Under the pieces are notes generated by a model. That model was not told the origin of the DNA, made no database searches, and was given only the letters and a program-made list of their open reading frames with translations. The translations under genes were made by a program, and so were the position numbers. Positions 17,952 to 26,879 of a stretch of DNA of 64,000 nt are shown piece after piece. Origin of the DNA: Paenibacillus faecalis (GTDB lineage Bacteria > Bacillota > Bacilli > Paenibacillales > Paenibacillaceae); contig NZ_LT985747.1 of NCBI RefSeq assembly GCF_900289175.1, forward strand, positions 2,632,624 to 2,696,623, read 5' to 3'. Numbering within the stretch: position 1 is the first letter of the stretch; every line of letters begins with the position of its first letter.

Positions 17952-19430
17952 CTATAGAATAATAGCAATCAAACCGCCAGAGCCTTCGTTAATAATGCGG
18001 CCCAGCGTTTCCTGCAGTTTATAGCGGGCATTGTCCGGCATCATAGCAATCTTGCCCTGGATTCCCTCTCGAACGATCGAATGCAGCGAGCGTCCGAAAA
18101 TATCAGATTCCCAGATCTTGATCGGATCATTCTCAAAATCTTGCATTAAATAACGAACCAGCTCTTCACTTTGCTTCTCCGTACCGATGATCGGAGAAAA
18201 TTCCGATTCCACGTCCACTCGAATCATATGAATCGATGGCGCCGTTGCTTTCAACCGAACGCCGAACCTTGTTCCTTGACGAATCAGCTCAGGTTCATCA
18301 AGTGCCATTTCGGCTAGTGACGGAGCAGCGATACCGTAACCGGTCGTCTTCACCATCTCGAGTGCCTCTGCAAAACGATCATACTCGCGTTTCGCATGAG
18401 AGAACTCTTGCATGAGTTGCAGCAAATGATCCTTCCCACGGATTTCTACACCGACCACTTCCATGAGGATGCGGTCATACAACTCATCCGGTGCAAAAAG
18501 ATCGATCTCCGCTACGCCCTGCCCCATGTTCATGCCGCTAAGTCCGGCACGATCAATAAATTCGTATTCCATAAATTGGGTTACTACGCGATCCACATCA
18601 CGCAAACGGCGAATATCTTTTACCGTGTCACGAACGGAATTTTCATAGTTACTGCGAAGCCAATGATTTTCATTCAATACCATGACCCAGCTTGGCAGAT
18701 TCACGTTAACTTCATGAACCGGGAATTCGTATAATACTTCACGAAGGACACCGGTCACATCATCTTCACTCATAGAAGCTGCACTAAGCGTCATTACCGG
18801 AATATCATATTTTTCAGACAACTCGTTACGAAGCTGAAGAGCTTCCTCGCTTTTTGGACGGGTAGAGTTAATCACGACGACAAATGGCTTGCCTACCTCT
18901 TTTAATTCGTTAATGACGCGTTCTTCCGCCTCTACATAAGAGCTGCGAGGAATTTCAGCAATCGTACCGTCCGTTGTCACAACTACGCCCAGCGTTGAAT
19001 GCTCCTGTATCACCTTGCGTGTACCGATTTCCGCCGCTTCCTGGAACGGGATCGGCTCTTCGAACCAAGGTGTAGAAATCATCCGAGGTCCATTTTCATC
19101 CTCATAGCCTTTGGCACCTTCTACTGCATAGCCTACGCAGTCAACCAGGCGCACATTGACCTCAAGACCTTCGGTCACTTTGATCTGCACCGCATTGTTC
19201 GGTACAAATTTCGGTTCTGTTGTCATAATGGTTTTGCCGGCAGCACTCTGCGGCAGCTCATCGACAGCTCTTACACGGTCCGCTTCATTCGTTATGTTCG
19301 GAAGCACGACCGTTTCCATGAACCGCTTGATGAAGGTTGATTTTCCCGTCCGGACGGCGCCGACGACCCCCAGGTATATGTCCCCTCCAGTTCGTTCGGC
19401 TATGTCCTTAAAAATGTCCACTTTTTCCAA
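17952..19430 (-). CDS. spoIVA: Stage IV sporulation protein A (spore coat morphogenetic ATPase)
   Basis: An ATPase that polymerises on the forespore surface to make the coat basement layer. With the TTG at 19430 as start the product is 492 residues, the same as in B. subtilis, beginning MEKVDIFKDIAERTGGDIYL. AGGAGGGG lies seven bases before that TTG; a longer 514-residue reading has no ribosome site. The Walker A motif GAVRTGKST puts the catalytic Lys at 30, as known for the family. Middle and C-terminal domains are full length. A sigma-E-like promoter lies upstream. Confidence 0.97.
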   Translation of the reverse strand: MEKVDIFKDIAERTGGDIYLGVVGAVRTGKSTFIKRFMETVVLPNITNEADRVRAVDELPQSAAGKTIMTTEPKFVPNNAVQIKVTEGLEVNVRLVDCVGYAVEGAKGYEDENGPRMISTPWFEEPIPFQEAAEIGTRKVIQEHSTLGVVVTTDGTIAEIPRSSYVEAEERVINELKEVGKPFVVVINSTRPKSEEALQLRNELSEKYDIPVMTLSAASMSEDDVTGVLREVLYEFPVHEVNVNLPSWVMVLNENHWLRSNYENSVRDTVKDIRRLRDVDRVVTQFMEYEFIDRAGLSGMNMGQGVAEIDLFAPDELYDRILMEVVGVEIRGKDHLLQLMQEFSHAKREYDRFAEALEMVKTTGYGIAAPSLAEMALDEPELIRQGTRFGVRLKATAPSIHMIRVDVESEFSPIIGTEKQSEELVRYLMQDFENDPIKIWESDIFGRSLHSIVREGIQGKIAMMPDNARYKLQETLGRIINEGSGGLIAIIL

Positions 19431-19782
19431 AAGAGATCCCCTCCTCAAATTACTCCGAAGGAAAAATGCTTTAAGAGCATCCGCTTCGTGTTCCATCTCA
19501 CAGCCAAAGTCATTGCAACATTTGAGCAGCCATTACCACGCCGCCAGCAGTCCGCCGCCGGTATCCGAGAACGAAATGGAAACGGCAAAGCGGCGTAACT
19601 CGTACATGCATTTGGACTAGTATCATCATATGTACCGGGAATCAAAATATGACGGTTGCCCGGATATGCCGTCCTGTTTTTTTGTAAAACTTGCCGGGCA
19701 CCGAAGAAGAACCCGAACTCACTTTCCAAGTATACATATGCTTTCAAAAGGTCTATTATGCTTCGAAAGAGTGAAAAAATAG
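19431..19782. other. Intergenic region upstream of spoIVA
   Basis: About 350 bases between spoIVA and the YphF gene. It contains the sigma-E-like promoter listed next and the spoIVA ribosome binding site. Open frames here on both strands have no ribosome sites or coding character. Nothing else is seen. Confidence 0.6.
19625..19652 (-). promoter_or_regulatory. Predicted sigma-E promoter of spoIVA
   Basis: TCATATT (-35) and CATATGAT (-10, six of seven fixed positions of CATACANT) with a 13-base spacer. B. subtilis spoIVA is known to be transcribed by sigma-E in the mother cell, so the match is biologically expected. Confidence 0.6.
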
Positions 19783-19807
19783 AAAAATCCCGCCATTACA
19801 GCGGGAT
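19783..19807 (-). terminator. Terminator after the YphF-like gene
   Basis: ATCCCGC/GCGGGAT stem on the minus strand followed by TTTTTC, 12 bases after the stop codon. Confidence 0.85.
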
Positions 19808-19818
19808 TAAGAGTAGAT

Positions 19819-20535
19819 TTATAGTTTTGCGACAGGCTGCTCATCCTTCCAGACATAAGGCACAGACTTGATAGGGACATAATAGGAGGCCTTTTCAAGA
19901 TAGATTCTTAAATCCTCCTCACCCTTGGGATCAGCCTCCTCCTTCTGGATCGCTTGCATAATATCAAAAGCGTAATCAACATAGACGGTCCCGTCGGCCC
20001 CCATCATAAATGTAACCTCCTGACCGGAGTATACGCTAGTCAGGTTCACATTTTTGGCATCGATCTTCGAAAGATCAATGGTTAAAAAGCCAGGATACAG
20101 CTCCTCTCCTGCCGGAAGACTACCGTTGTTGGCTGTTTTGTAGCGGTTTACCGACATTTGAACATCATTCACTTGTTGAACCGTATTAATATCCATCACT
20201 TTCACTAGCGGCTCTGTTTCTTCATTAATAATCAGAAAATATCCGCTTCCGCCTTTCTCAAACGCCGTACTCGGAATCTCGTCGATGTACCCCATATTTT
20301 TAAGCTTTTCAAAATCCACTCTGTATTTCTCGTAACGAGGCACTTCATCTCCAGCAGTTATAATCGGAAGAACAGACTGATCTTTGTAAAAGTCATCGAC
20401 TGCGGACTGAACCCGCTTTACACTTTCAAGATAAGAAACCTGTCTCTCCTGCCTGTTCTCATCAGGGTACAAACATCCTGTCAACAGTACGGTCATTAGC
20501 ACCAAAACAGTTGCTATAACAATTCTTGTACTCAT
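19819..20535 (-). CDS. yphF: YphF-like lipoprotein
   Basis: A 238-residue predicted lipoprotein with signal peptide MSTRIVIATVLVLMTVLLTG and lipobox LLTGC (Cys21). The mature part shows two similar halves, each starting with a helix (ESVKRVQSAVDDFYKDQ and QQVNDVQMSVNRYKTANNG), then a proline and a beta-rich stretch, which suggests an internal duplication. The ATG at 20535 has GAGGAAAG upstream; a longer reading overlaps the ferredoxin gene and is rejected. Position next to spoIVA equals B. subtilis yphF. Function unknown. Confidence 0.85.
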   Translation of the reverse strand: MSTRIVIATVLVLMTVLLTGCLYPDENRQERQVSYLESVKRVQSAVDDFYKDQSVLPIITAGDEVPRYEKYRVDFEKLKNMGYIDEIPSTAFEKGGSGYFLIINEETEPLVKVMDINTVQQVNDVQMSVNRYKTANNGSLPAGEELYPGFLTIDLSKIDAKNVNLTSVYSGQEVTFMMGADGTVYVDYAFDIMQAIQKEEADPKGEEDLRIYLEKASYYVPIKSVPYVWKDEQPVAKL

Positions 20536-20597
20536 AGCGGATCTTTCCTCGCTTTTTGAACGTATCCGTATCAAATCTGCATCATCCTTTACCTGCT

Positions 20598-20948
20598 TTA
20601 AATAAAGTCGTCTGTTTCTCCTCTCCTGGCAGCCTCGAGTTGTCTGCGAACCGCCGCTTTCAGTCGGTCCTCGGGAACGGTAACTATCAGATCGCCTGTA
20701 ATTACAGTCTGGCAGGAAAGCCTCGTTCCTTCTTCCACCAGAGTTCCGAGCTTTCTTCGTTCCGCATCTTTGGGCGGCAGACAATTGTTCTGATCCTGAA
20801 TATGGACCTTACACATCAGACATCCCATTCTCCCGCCGCAACGCGTTGAAATTGTAACCCCGGCTTGCCTCGCCGCCTCTAAAACATGGGTATTTCGGCG
20901 GACCTTTATCTTCTTGCCTTCGGGTAGAAAAGTAACCTCAAAGTCCAC
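20598..20948 (-). CDS. 2Fe-2S ferredoxin
   Basis: A 116-residue plant/vertebrate-type [2Fe-2S] protein. The cluster ligands are Cys37, Cys43, Cys46 (STRCGGRMGCLMC) and Cys79 (RLSCQT), with family-typical spacing. A basic helical tail follows (DRLKAAVRRQLEAARRG). Cytoplasmic electron carrier; partner unknown. It lies between the YphF gene and a nucleotidyltransferase-like gene, and is not at this position in B. subtilis. Confidence 0.92.
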   Translation of the reverse strand: MDFEVTFLPEGKKIKVRRNTHVLEAARQAGVTISTRCGGRMGCLMCKVHIQDQNNCLPPKDAERRKLGTLVEEGTRLSCQTVITGDLIVTVPEDRLKAAVRRQLEAARRGETDDFI

Positions 20949-20986
20949 CTTATCCCTCCAATACGAAAAACATGTAAGTAAATGAT

Positions 20987-21604
20987 TTACAAGTTTATCC
21001 CTGTCAAACTATGTATCTTGGCCAAATGGTCCTGGCTCCAAACATTACGAGAAAGAATTAGCTCAAGGGGCTCTACATGATGTTCAAGCTCATGCTTGAT
21101 CACCTCTGCAATCGCTTCATACCGATCTTTCCGCCCCCGCAGCACGTTAAATACCAGCTCGTGGGAAAGCGGCATCAGCCGAAGTGACGCATGCTGGAGC
21201 TCATAATGAAGCTCATATCGGGAAGCCCGGTCGTAAAGCAGGTGCTCAACCTCTACATGGTAGATGGAATCATGCGAGTTTACAGCAAAGTTCCCCACCA
21301 ATTCTACGGCATTCGCTTCAATTTCATAATGGCTTAATACTGACTTGTACATTCCCTCTTCATCCAAATGGGGCTGATCTGTAGCCCATATATCCAACTC
21401 CTTGTGAAGCTTGGATATTCCGCTTCCATCCGCATAAATATCGATGTCTTGCGGTGCCTTGTCCAGCTTAACCCCTTGCAACAGCAAGGAGCAGCTGCCT
21501 CCCAAGAGCCAGGCCACCTTAGCCCGGTTTAAAGATTGTGCTGTCATAAACAGCGGTTTTTCTAGACCGGATAGTAAACGTTTCCGTCTCATGTTACACC
21601 CCAT
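20987..21604 (-). CDS. Nucleotidyltransferase-fold protein
   Basis: A 205-residue protein with the minimal nucleotidyltransferase signature WLLGGSCSLLLQG followed by DIDIYAD (GG-S and D-x-D metal site). Such proteins include antibiotic-modifying enzymes and tRNA-type transferases, but no substrate can be assigned. Two starts are possible: ATG 21604, or ATG 21592 with GGGGTG upstream. Ends with a basic/helical region. Same strand and close spacing as the ferredoxin gene. Confidence 0.75.
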   Translation of the reverse strand: MGCNMRRKRLLSGLEKPLFMTAQSLNRAKVAWLLGGSCSLLLQGVKLDKAPQDIDIYADGSGISKLHKELDIWATDQPHLDEEGMYKSVLSHYEIEANAVELVGNFAVNSHDSIYHVEVEHLLYDRASRYELHYELQHASLRLMPLSHELVFNVLRGRKDRYEAIAEVIKHELEHHVEPLELILSRNVWSQDHLAKIHSLTGINL

Positions 21605-21638
21605 CTTTCAATCACAACAAATTGAAGCATACAGTCGA

Positions 21639-21818
21639 CTAGATGATCGAAGCCAATCCGGTTATAAATCCGACAAGCATCATAATAAACGCAACAGCAG
21701 ACAAGCCCATCCGTATAATACCTTTCGTCTTGCTCCGGGCAAAGGTAACCAGAAATACTGACAGTCCCATAATGAACAGCGCTATCAAGGAAAGCCACAT
21801 TTTTTGCATTGGATCCAT
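21639..21818 (-). CDS. yphE: Small membrane protein, DUF2768/YphE-like (59 aa)
   Basis: Too short for most gene callers. Product begins MDPMQKMWLSLIALFIMGLS and has two hydrophobic helices (about 8-27 and 38-58) joined by a basic loop RSKTKGIIR, hence a small inner-membrane hairpin. Its place between gpsA and the spoIVA group is that of B. subtilis yphE, a DUF2768 protein of similar size and topology. A GGAG lies 15 bases before the first ATG; the ATG at 21809 is an alternative start. Confidence 0.72.
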   Translation of the reverse strand: MDPMQKMWLSLIALFIMGLSVFLVTFARSKTKGIIRMGLSAVAFIMMLVGFITGLASII

Positions 21819-21926
21819 GCCGCCACCCGCTCCAATCTATTTGACAAAATAATTCAACCTATTATATCACGAATTGACTTCATAGTTGCAACAAGAAATC
21901 AACAAGAAGAAGGTACGTGAACAAAC

Positions 21927-21976
21927 AAAAAGGAACAGTCCCGGAAGTAGAAAAATCTACTTTCGGGACAGCTCCC
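21927..21976 (-). terminator. Strong terminator after the SpoVIF-like gene
   Basis: A stem of about 20 bp (GGAACAGTCCCGGAAGTAGA region with its complement, two mismatches) followed on the minus strand by TTTTTG. Confidence 0.9.
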
Positions 21977-22003
21977 TTAGCCTTGTTTACGGACGAGACC
22001 GCC

Positions 22004-22279
22004 CTATTTGTTGAGCATCATTTTCATTAATGCTTCCATATTGCTTGGATTCATTCCGCTTTTCTTCACAGCAGAAACAATTTCTTTCGTCGTCTCTTCG
22101 CTCACTGGAACATTCGCCATTTGTGATACCTGCTTGATCAGTTGACGGAGCTGGGCTTCATTCTGCATCGTAGACGGTTTTACCGTTCCAGCCAGCTTCT
22201 TGATAGCCCCTTGTGAAATTTGTTTGCCGCTTTTTTTGTTGATCGCGTTCAATACTTCTTTTGGAAAGTTTTTGCTCAT
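22004..22279 (-). CDS. Stage VI sporulation protein F-like
   Basis: A 91-residue, basic, all-helical protein. QLRQLIKQVSQMANVPVSEE is the conserved core that I associate with the SpoVIF (YjcC) family, which helps late coat assembly in Bacillus. The ATG at 22279 has GGAGGAGG seven bases upstream; a GTG two codons earlier is too close to it. It follows gpsA by 65 bases and ends at a strong terminator. Assignment rests on pattern recall, not a search. Confidence 0.7.
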   Translation of the reverse strand: MSKNFPKEVLNAINKKSGKQISQGAIKKLAGTVKPSTMQNEAQLRQLIKQVSQMANVPVSEETTKEIVSAVKKSGMNPSNMEALMKMMLNK

Positions 22280-22344
22280 TTCCACCCCTCCTCCGGCAAA
22301 TCCTCAAATTAATATATGAGGCAGGAGAGCGAAAGGTGAATAAG

Positions 22345-23385
22345 CTAGGTATGCCACTGCTTCCAAATTTCCTCTGGCATCATTTCCATTTCCGTTTTCG
22401 GATCACGTCCCATAAGCGCTTCTACCGCGCTTCGTGGATCTCGATTTTTAAACAGTACATGATAGAGTTGATCAACGATCGGCATCTGGACCCCATAGTT
22501 CTCGGAAATCGCATAGGCCGCTTTTGTCGTGCGAATCCCCTCAACAACCATCCCCATCGACGATAGCACTTCTTCAAGCCCTTTACCTTGACCTAAGAGA
22601 GAGCCTGCCCGCCAGTTTCGGCTATGACGGCTTGTCGCGGTAACAACCAGGTCGCCAATTCCGGCAAGACCGGCAAAGGTAAGCGGATTCGCCCCCATCT
22701 CAACACCGATGCGTGATATTTCCGCCAATCCACGAGTTAACAGTGCAGCTTTGGCATTATCACCAAAACCCAAGCCATCTGACATTCCAGCACCCAGAGC
22801 AATAATGTTTTTCAAAGCGCCCGCAAGTTCAACACCGATCATGTCTCGATTGGTGTAGACACGAAAATAAGCGTTCATGAACAAATCTTGCACTGCTTCT
22901 GCTGCCTTACTGTCTGACGATGCCACAACGACCGTTGTCGGGCACTTTCGAATCACTTCTTCTGCGTGGCTCGGACCGGAGAGGACAACGATGTTACCCT
23001 CATCACAGCCAAGCTCTTCGGAGATCACCGTTGACATGCGTTTTAACGATTCCGTTTCAAAACCTTTGGTCGCATGAATGATGAGCATGTCCTTCGTCCA
23101 ATATGACTTAAGCTGATGAGCCACTTCACGCATCGCTGAAGATGGGGCTACAATCAACACCGCTGCCGCTCCTGAAACCGCTTCGCCCATATCCGTTGTA
23201 GCACGCAAACGGGGAGGTAGCTTCATATCCGGCAAATAACGATGGTTACTGTGCTCCTCATTGATTTCTCTGGCCTGTTCAGCATTCCTTGTCCATGCAA
23301 CGACTTCTAATTCATTAGAAGCCAGCACACTGGCTAGAGCCGTTCCCCAACTGCCAGCAACCAATACAGCCACCTTGTCAGACAA
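22345..23385 (-). CDS. gpsA: Glycerol-3-phosphate dehydrogenase [NAD(P)+]
   Basis: A 346-residue enzyme reducing dihydroxyacetone phosphate to sn-glycerol-3-phosphate for phospholipids. Seen: VLSGPSHAEEV, ELAGALKNIIALGAGMSDGLG (catalytic Lys), TFAGLAGIGDLVVTATS and EGIRTTKAAY. In the N-terminal nucleotide loop the usual GAGSWGTA reads VAGSWGTA: the first Gly of GxGxxG is Val (codon GTT). The start is TTG 23385 (or GTG 23388), after AAGGAGGG in the plsY tail. Forms a der-plsY-gpsA unit. Confidence 0.94.
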   Translation of the reverse strand: MSDKVAVLVAGSWGTALASVLASNELEVVAWTRNAEQAREINEEHSNHRYLPDMKLPPRLRATTDMGEAVSGAAAVLIVAPSSAMREVAHQLKSYWTKDMLIIHATKGFETESLKRMSTVISEELGCDEGNIVVLSGPSHAEEVIRKCPTTVVVASSDSKAAEAVQDLFMNAYFRVYTNRDMIGVELAGALKNIIALGAGMSDGLGFGDNAKAALLTRGLAEISRIGVEMGANPLTFAGLAGIGDLVVTATSRHSRNWRAGSLLGQGKGLEEVLSSMGMVVEGIRTTKAAYAISENYGVQMPIVDQLYHVLFKNRDPRSAVEALMGRDPKTEMEMMPEEIWKQWHT

Positions 23386-24001
23386 CACGTTTCCCTCCTT
23401 TTCCTTTACCCCCGGAACCCAGCTTGTTTTCCTTACCTTGAACAATTTTGGCGATATTCGTACGGTGTCTCCAAAATGCAAAAATACAGATCACCAGACT
23501 CGTCCAAAATATCGGCCAAGGAAACTTCATAATGATTAGAAAAACAGGGGTCAGCACGACAAAAATGAGTGAGCCCAGCGAAACATAGCGAGTCCATACG
23601 ATCGAGAGAATCGCGATAATTCCTGCATAGAGAGCTGGCAGGAAGCATAATGAAGCTAACACACCGATTGCAGTTGCTATGCCTTTACCGCCGCGGAAGC
23701 GGAAATACAAAGGCCAGTTATGTCCTACAATGGCAGCGATCCCGCATAATCCCGGCAGCCATCCACTGTCGTCTCCAAGCCATTTTCCGATCCATACGGC
23801 TACGATCCCCTTGAGTACATCCAGTGCGAGCACGAGAATCGCAGGACCTTTACCAAGCACCCGGAGCGTATTGGTTGCTCCCGCATTTCCACTACCATGT
23901 TGGCGAATATCGATCCCTCTTAAAAGCTTCGCCAGCCAAACACTAAAGCTCACGGAGCCTAGCAGGTAACAAAAAATAAGCGCAACGACATTTAAAAACA
24001 A
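23378..24001 (-). CDS. plsY: Acyl-phosphate:glycerol-3-phosphate acyltransferase PlsY
   Basis: A 207-residue membrane enzyme with about five helices, making lysophosphatidate, directly downstream of GpsA in metabolism. Motifs: YLLGSVSFSVWLAKL, DIRQHGSGNAGATNTLRVLG and FRFRGGKGIATAIGV, the three cytoplasmic PlsY motifs. The start is TTG at 24001 with GGGGAG upstream; no ATG is near. The tail is glycine- and lysine-rich. B. subtilis does not have plsY between der and gpsA, but the pairing with gpsA makes sense. Confidence 0.95.
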   Translation of the reverse strand: MFLNVVALIFCYLLGSVSFSVWLAKLLRGIDIRQHGSGNAGATNTLRVLGKGPAILVLALDVLKGIVAVWIGKWLGDDSGWLPGLCGIAAIVGHNWPLYFRFRGGKGIATAIGVLASLCFLPALYAGIIAILSIVWTRYVSLGSLIFVVLTPVFLIIMKFPWPIFWTSLVICIFAFWRHRTNIAKIVQGKENKLGSGGKGKGGKRVV

Positions 24002-24012
24002 GCTACTCTCCC

Positions 24013-25335
24013 CTAACTTTCATCAGACTTTCGCCGTGTATAAATTCGTATAGGTGTCCCTTCGAAATCAAATGCTGCTCTAATTTTATTTTCCAAATAC
24101 CGTTCATATGAAAAGTGCATCATTTCAGGATCATTTACAAATATAACCATGGTCGGCGGCTTCACAGCAACCTGAGTTGCATAGTTGATGCGTAACCTTC
24201 TTCCCTTATCGGTAGGTGGAGGGTTAATAGCCACTGCGTCCGAAATGACGTCGTTGAGCAAATGAGTCTGCACTCGTCGATTATGCTGCTCTGCTACATG
24301 CTGAACGACGGGGAGCAGCTTTTGCAAACGTTGTTTTGTTTTCGCTGACAAAAATACAATTGGCGCATAAGTCATAAACAGGAAATGGTCGCGTATTTTA
24401 TTCTCAAATTGCTGCATGGTTTTGGCGTCTTTCTCAACAAGATCCCACTTGTTTACAACGAATATGGACGCTTTCCCTGCTTCATAAGCGTATCCTGCAA
24501 TGTGCTTGTCCTGTTCGATAATTCCCTCTTCACCGTTAATTAGCACTAGAACGACGTCAGCACGTTCAATTGCGCGCATCGCACGCATAACGCTGTACTT
24601 CTCCGTTGTCTCGTAAACTTTGCCGCGCTTGCGCATTCCGGCTGTGTCAATGAGAACATAACGTTGGCCGTCCTTTTCAAAAGGGGTATCAATCGCATCT
24701 CGGGTCGTGCCCGCAATGTCACTTACAATAACGCGCTCTTCACCTAAAATCGCGTTCACAAGCGAAGATTTACCCACGTTGGGTCTTCCGATTAAAGCTA
24801 CCTTGATCACATCTTCATCATATTCATCATCTGTTAGATCAGGAAGCTTCTCTACAACCACATCGAGTAGATCACCAATACCCGTTCCATGGCTTCCCGA
24901 TATGCCGACAGGATCGCCGAAACCGAGACTGTAAAACTCATAAATATCTTCTGCTCTCTTCATATTGTCCACTTTGTTTATAGCCAGTACGACCGGCTTA
25001 CCTGAGCGGAACAAAATCTGAGCTACTTCCTCATCAGAATGGGTAACACCTGTCTTCGCATCACACATAAATACAATTACATCCGCTTCTTCAATCGCCA
25101 ATTCAGCCTGCATGCGGATGGATCTTACGATCATATCATCGCCATCAATCTCGATTCCGCCGGTATCGATCACACTAAACGGTTTGCCGTTCCATTCGGC
25201 AATACCATATATCCGGTCCCGTGTAATCCCCGGTTTATCTTCAACGATGGCCAGCCGATCACCGATTAATCGATTAAATATTGTCGATTTACCGACATTC
25301 GGCCTCCCGACAATAGCCACTACGGGTCTAGCCAT
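24013..25335 (-). CDS. der: GTPase Der (EngA), ribosome assembly
   Basis: A 440-residue protein with two consecutive GTPase domains: [13 protein letters not shown] with NKVD, and [13 protein letters not shown] with NKWD, then a C-terminal KH-like domain ([18 protein letters not shown]). It is needed for 50S subunit maturation. The ATG at 25335 has GGAGGAG upstream and gives [12 protein letters not shown]; an upstream extension of six codons is dropped. Confidence 0.97.
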   Translation of the reverse strand: MARPVVAIVGRPNVGKSTIFNRLIGDRLAIVEDKPGITRDRIYGIAEWNGKPFSVIDTGGIEIDGDDMIVRSIRMQAELAIEEADVIVFMCDAKTGVTHSDEEVAQILFRSGKPVVLAINKVDNMKRAEDIYEFYSLGFGDPVGISGSHGTGIGDLLDVVVEKLPDLTDDEYDEDVIKVALIGRPNVGKSSLVNAILGEERVIVSDIAGTTRDAIDTPFEKDGQRYVLIDTAGMRKRGKVYETTEKYSVMRAMRAIERADVVLVLINGEEGIIEQDKHIAGYAYEAGKASIFVVNKWDLVEKDAKTMQQFENKIRDHFLFMTYAPIVFLSAKTKQRLQKLLPVVQHVAEQHNRRVQTHLLNDVISDAVAINPPPTDKGRRLRINYATQVAVKPPTMVIFVNDPEMMHFSYERYLENKIRAAFDFEGTPIRIYTRRKSDES

Positions 25336-25465
25336 ATTCACTCCTCCTGTCAATGCTTACGATTATCATAATAGCAAAAAACGTTACAATTGGCTAACCT
25401 TTCATCATCTGATTTCTATTATGATCATTCCCCATTTCCAGCATCCATATCATATTTGAAAACTG

Positions 25466-25499
25466 AAAAACAAACGGCGAACCCTTGCTGGGTCCGCCG
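25466..25499 (-). terminator. Terminator after the S1-domain gene
   Basis: On the minus strand CGGCGGACCC pairs with GGGTTCGCCG (one G-T), followed by TTTGTTTTTC. Confidence 0.85.
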
Positions 25500-25532
25500 A
25501 CTAAATTATGATTGGTCTGTTGACACTAGAAC

Positions 25533-26756
25533 TTACTTGAATTTGCTCAACTTGTCCCCGAAACGCTCTCCGAGTGTAACACTCATACCTTGATTATTCA
25601 TGGATACATTCGGATTGTCTTTCAGATCAACTTTAGGTCCTTTGGACTGCTTTTCAGATCTTGGAGATGGCTCAGGTGCCTCCTCCGTCTCCTTGATACT
25701 TAAGCTAACACGCTTTTCGTCAACGTTGATGTCCAGAATTTTAACCTGAACCTCTTGACCTTCCTTAAGAACTTCATGTGGAGTTCCGATATGTTTGTGG
25801 GAAATTTGAGAAATATGAACCAGCCCTTCAACACCTGGAGCCAATTCTACAAATGCACCAAAGCTAACGAGGCGTTTTACCTCACCAGTCACGATGTCAC
25901 CTGTATGGAATTTGTCCGCAGCTGTTTCCCAAGGACCCGGCTGTGTAGCTTTAATGCTGAGGCTGATTTTCCCTTTTTCAGGATCAACTTTCAACACTTT
26001 AACTTTTACTTTGTCACCTTCGCTCAAAACATCGGATGGCTTCTCAACATGGTTCCAAGCAATTTCGGATACATGAACGAGACCGTCCACGCCGCCTACG
26101 TCAACAAATGCGCCAAATTGAGTCAAACGCTGAACGGTTCCTTCCAGCTCTTGGCCTTCTTGAAGCTCAGCCATCACTTTCTGCTTGTTAGCTTCAAACT
26201 CTTCTTCCAGAACATCCTTCTGGGAAAGAATCACCTTGTTGTTTTCTTGATCCAGTTCCTTCACTTTTACGCGAAGCGTACGACCTTTATAGTCGCTGAA
26301 ATCCTCAACAAAATGACGCTCAACCATAGAAGCTGGAATAAAGCCGCGGGTGCCCACATCAACAACAAGTCCACCCTTAACAACGTCAGCTACGACAACT
26401 TCCATAATATCCTGATCAGCAAAATGCTTTTCAAGTTCATCCCAAGCTAATTCCGTATCAACAGCGCGTTTGGAAAGAACAAGAGTTTCCTTGTCATCAT
26501 TGATGCTAACAACCTTGCACTCCACTTCCTGACCTACCTGAACTGCATCAGATGCGTTGTCCAACTGAACAGCAGACAGCTCACGAACAGGAATTACGCC
26601 GTCATATTTATATCCAATGCTTACATAAGCTTGGTTGTCTTCCAGTTTGACGATCGTTCCTTTCACGGTGTCCCCTTTTTTTAAGGATACGATTTGATCC
26701 AGCTGATCCTGGCTTTGCGTTTCAACAGCCTCTTGATTTTTTGTTTCTTCCGACAT
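25533..26756 (-). CDS. ypfD: Ribosomal protein S1-like RNA-binding protein (YpfD)
   Basis: A 407-residue protein with four S1 repeats (about residues 25-100, 110-180, 195-270 and 280-355). The third and fourth are the best preserved: GTVQRLTQFGAFVDVGGVDG and GEVKRLVSFGAFVELAPGVEG, each followed by LVHVSEIAW / LVHISQISH. The acidic/proline linker and a C-terminal tail with SVTLGERFGDKLSKFK follow. Low-GC Firmicutes have such four-domain S1 homologues; its job in translation is uncertain. Placed between cmk/plsC and der, as in B. subtilis. Confidence 0.93.
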   Translation of the reverse strand: MSEETKNQEAVETQSQDQLDQIVSLKKGDTVKGTIVKLEDNQAYVSIGYKYDGVIPVRELSAVQLDNASDAVQVGQEVECKVVSINDDKETLVLSKRAVDTELAWDELEKHFADQDIMEVVVADVVKGGLVVDVGTRGFIPASMVERHFVEDFSDYKGRTLRVKVKELDQENNKVILSQKDVLEEEFEANKQKVMAELQEGQELEGTVQRLTQFGAFVDVGGVDGLVHVSEIAWNHVEKPSDVLSEGDKVKVKVLKVDPEKGKISLSIKATQPGPWETAADKFHTGDIVTGEVKRLVSFGAFVELAPGVEGLVHISQISHKHIGTPHEVLKEGQEVQVKILDINVDEKRVSLSIKETEEAPEPSPRSEKQSKGPKVDLKDNPNVSMNNQGMSVTLGERFGDKLSKFK

Positions 26757-26879
26757 GTCAATTACCTCCTCAATTCAAACCCCATTTATTTAAACCCGCA
26801 TAAAAGCGAAGTTCAAAACATAATTGCTGTAATAGCTTTCCATCTTGCTCATGCATTTTATACATAGCTGTAAAAAACA

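Noticed and set aside
17783..17968. 61-codon minus-strand ORF between spoIVA and hbs
   Set aside because: Covers the spoIVA terminator and the hbs promoter; no ribosome site.
19445..19747. 100-codon minus-strand ORF upstream of spoIVA
   Set aside because: It contains the likely sigma-E promoter and lacks a ribosome site; amino acid composition is unconvincing.
25755..26450. 231-codon plus-strand ORF opposite the S1-domain gene
   Set aside because: Lies wholly antisense to a clear four-repeat S1 protein, no ribosome binding site, low-complexity Phe/His/Asn product; a shadow of the real gene's codon use.
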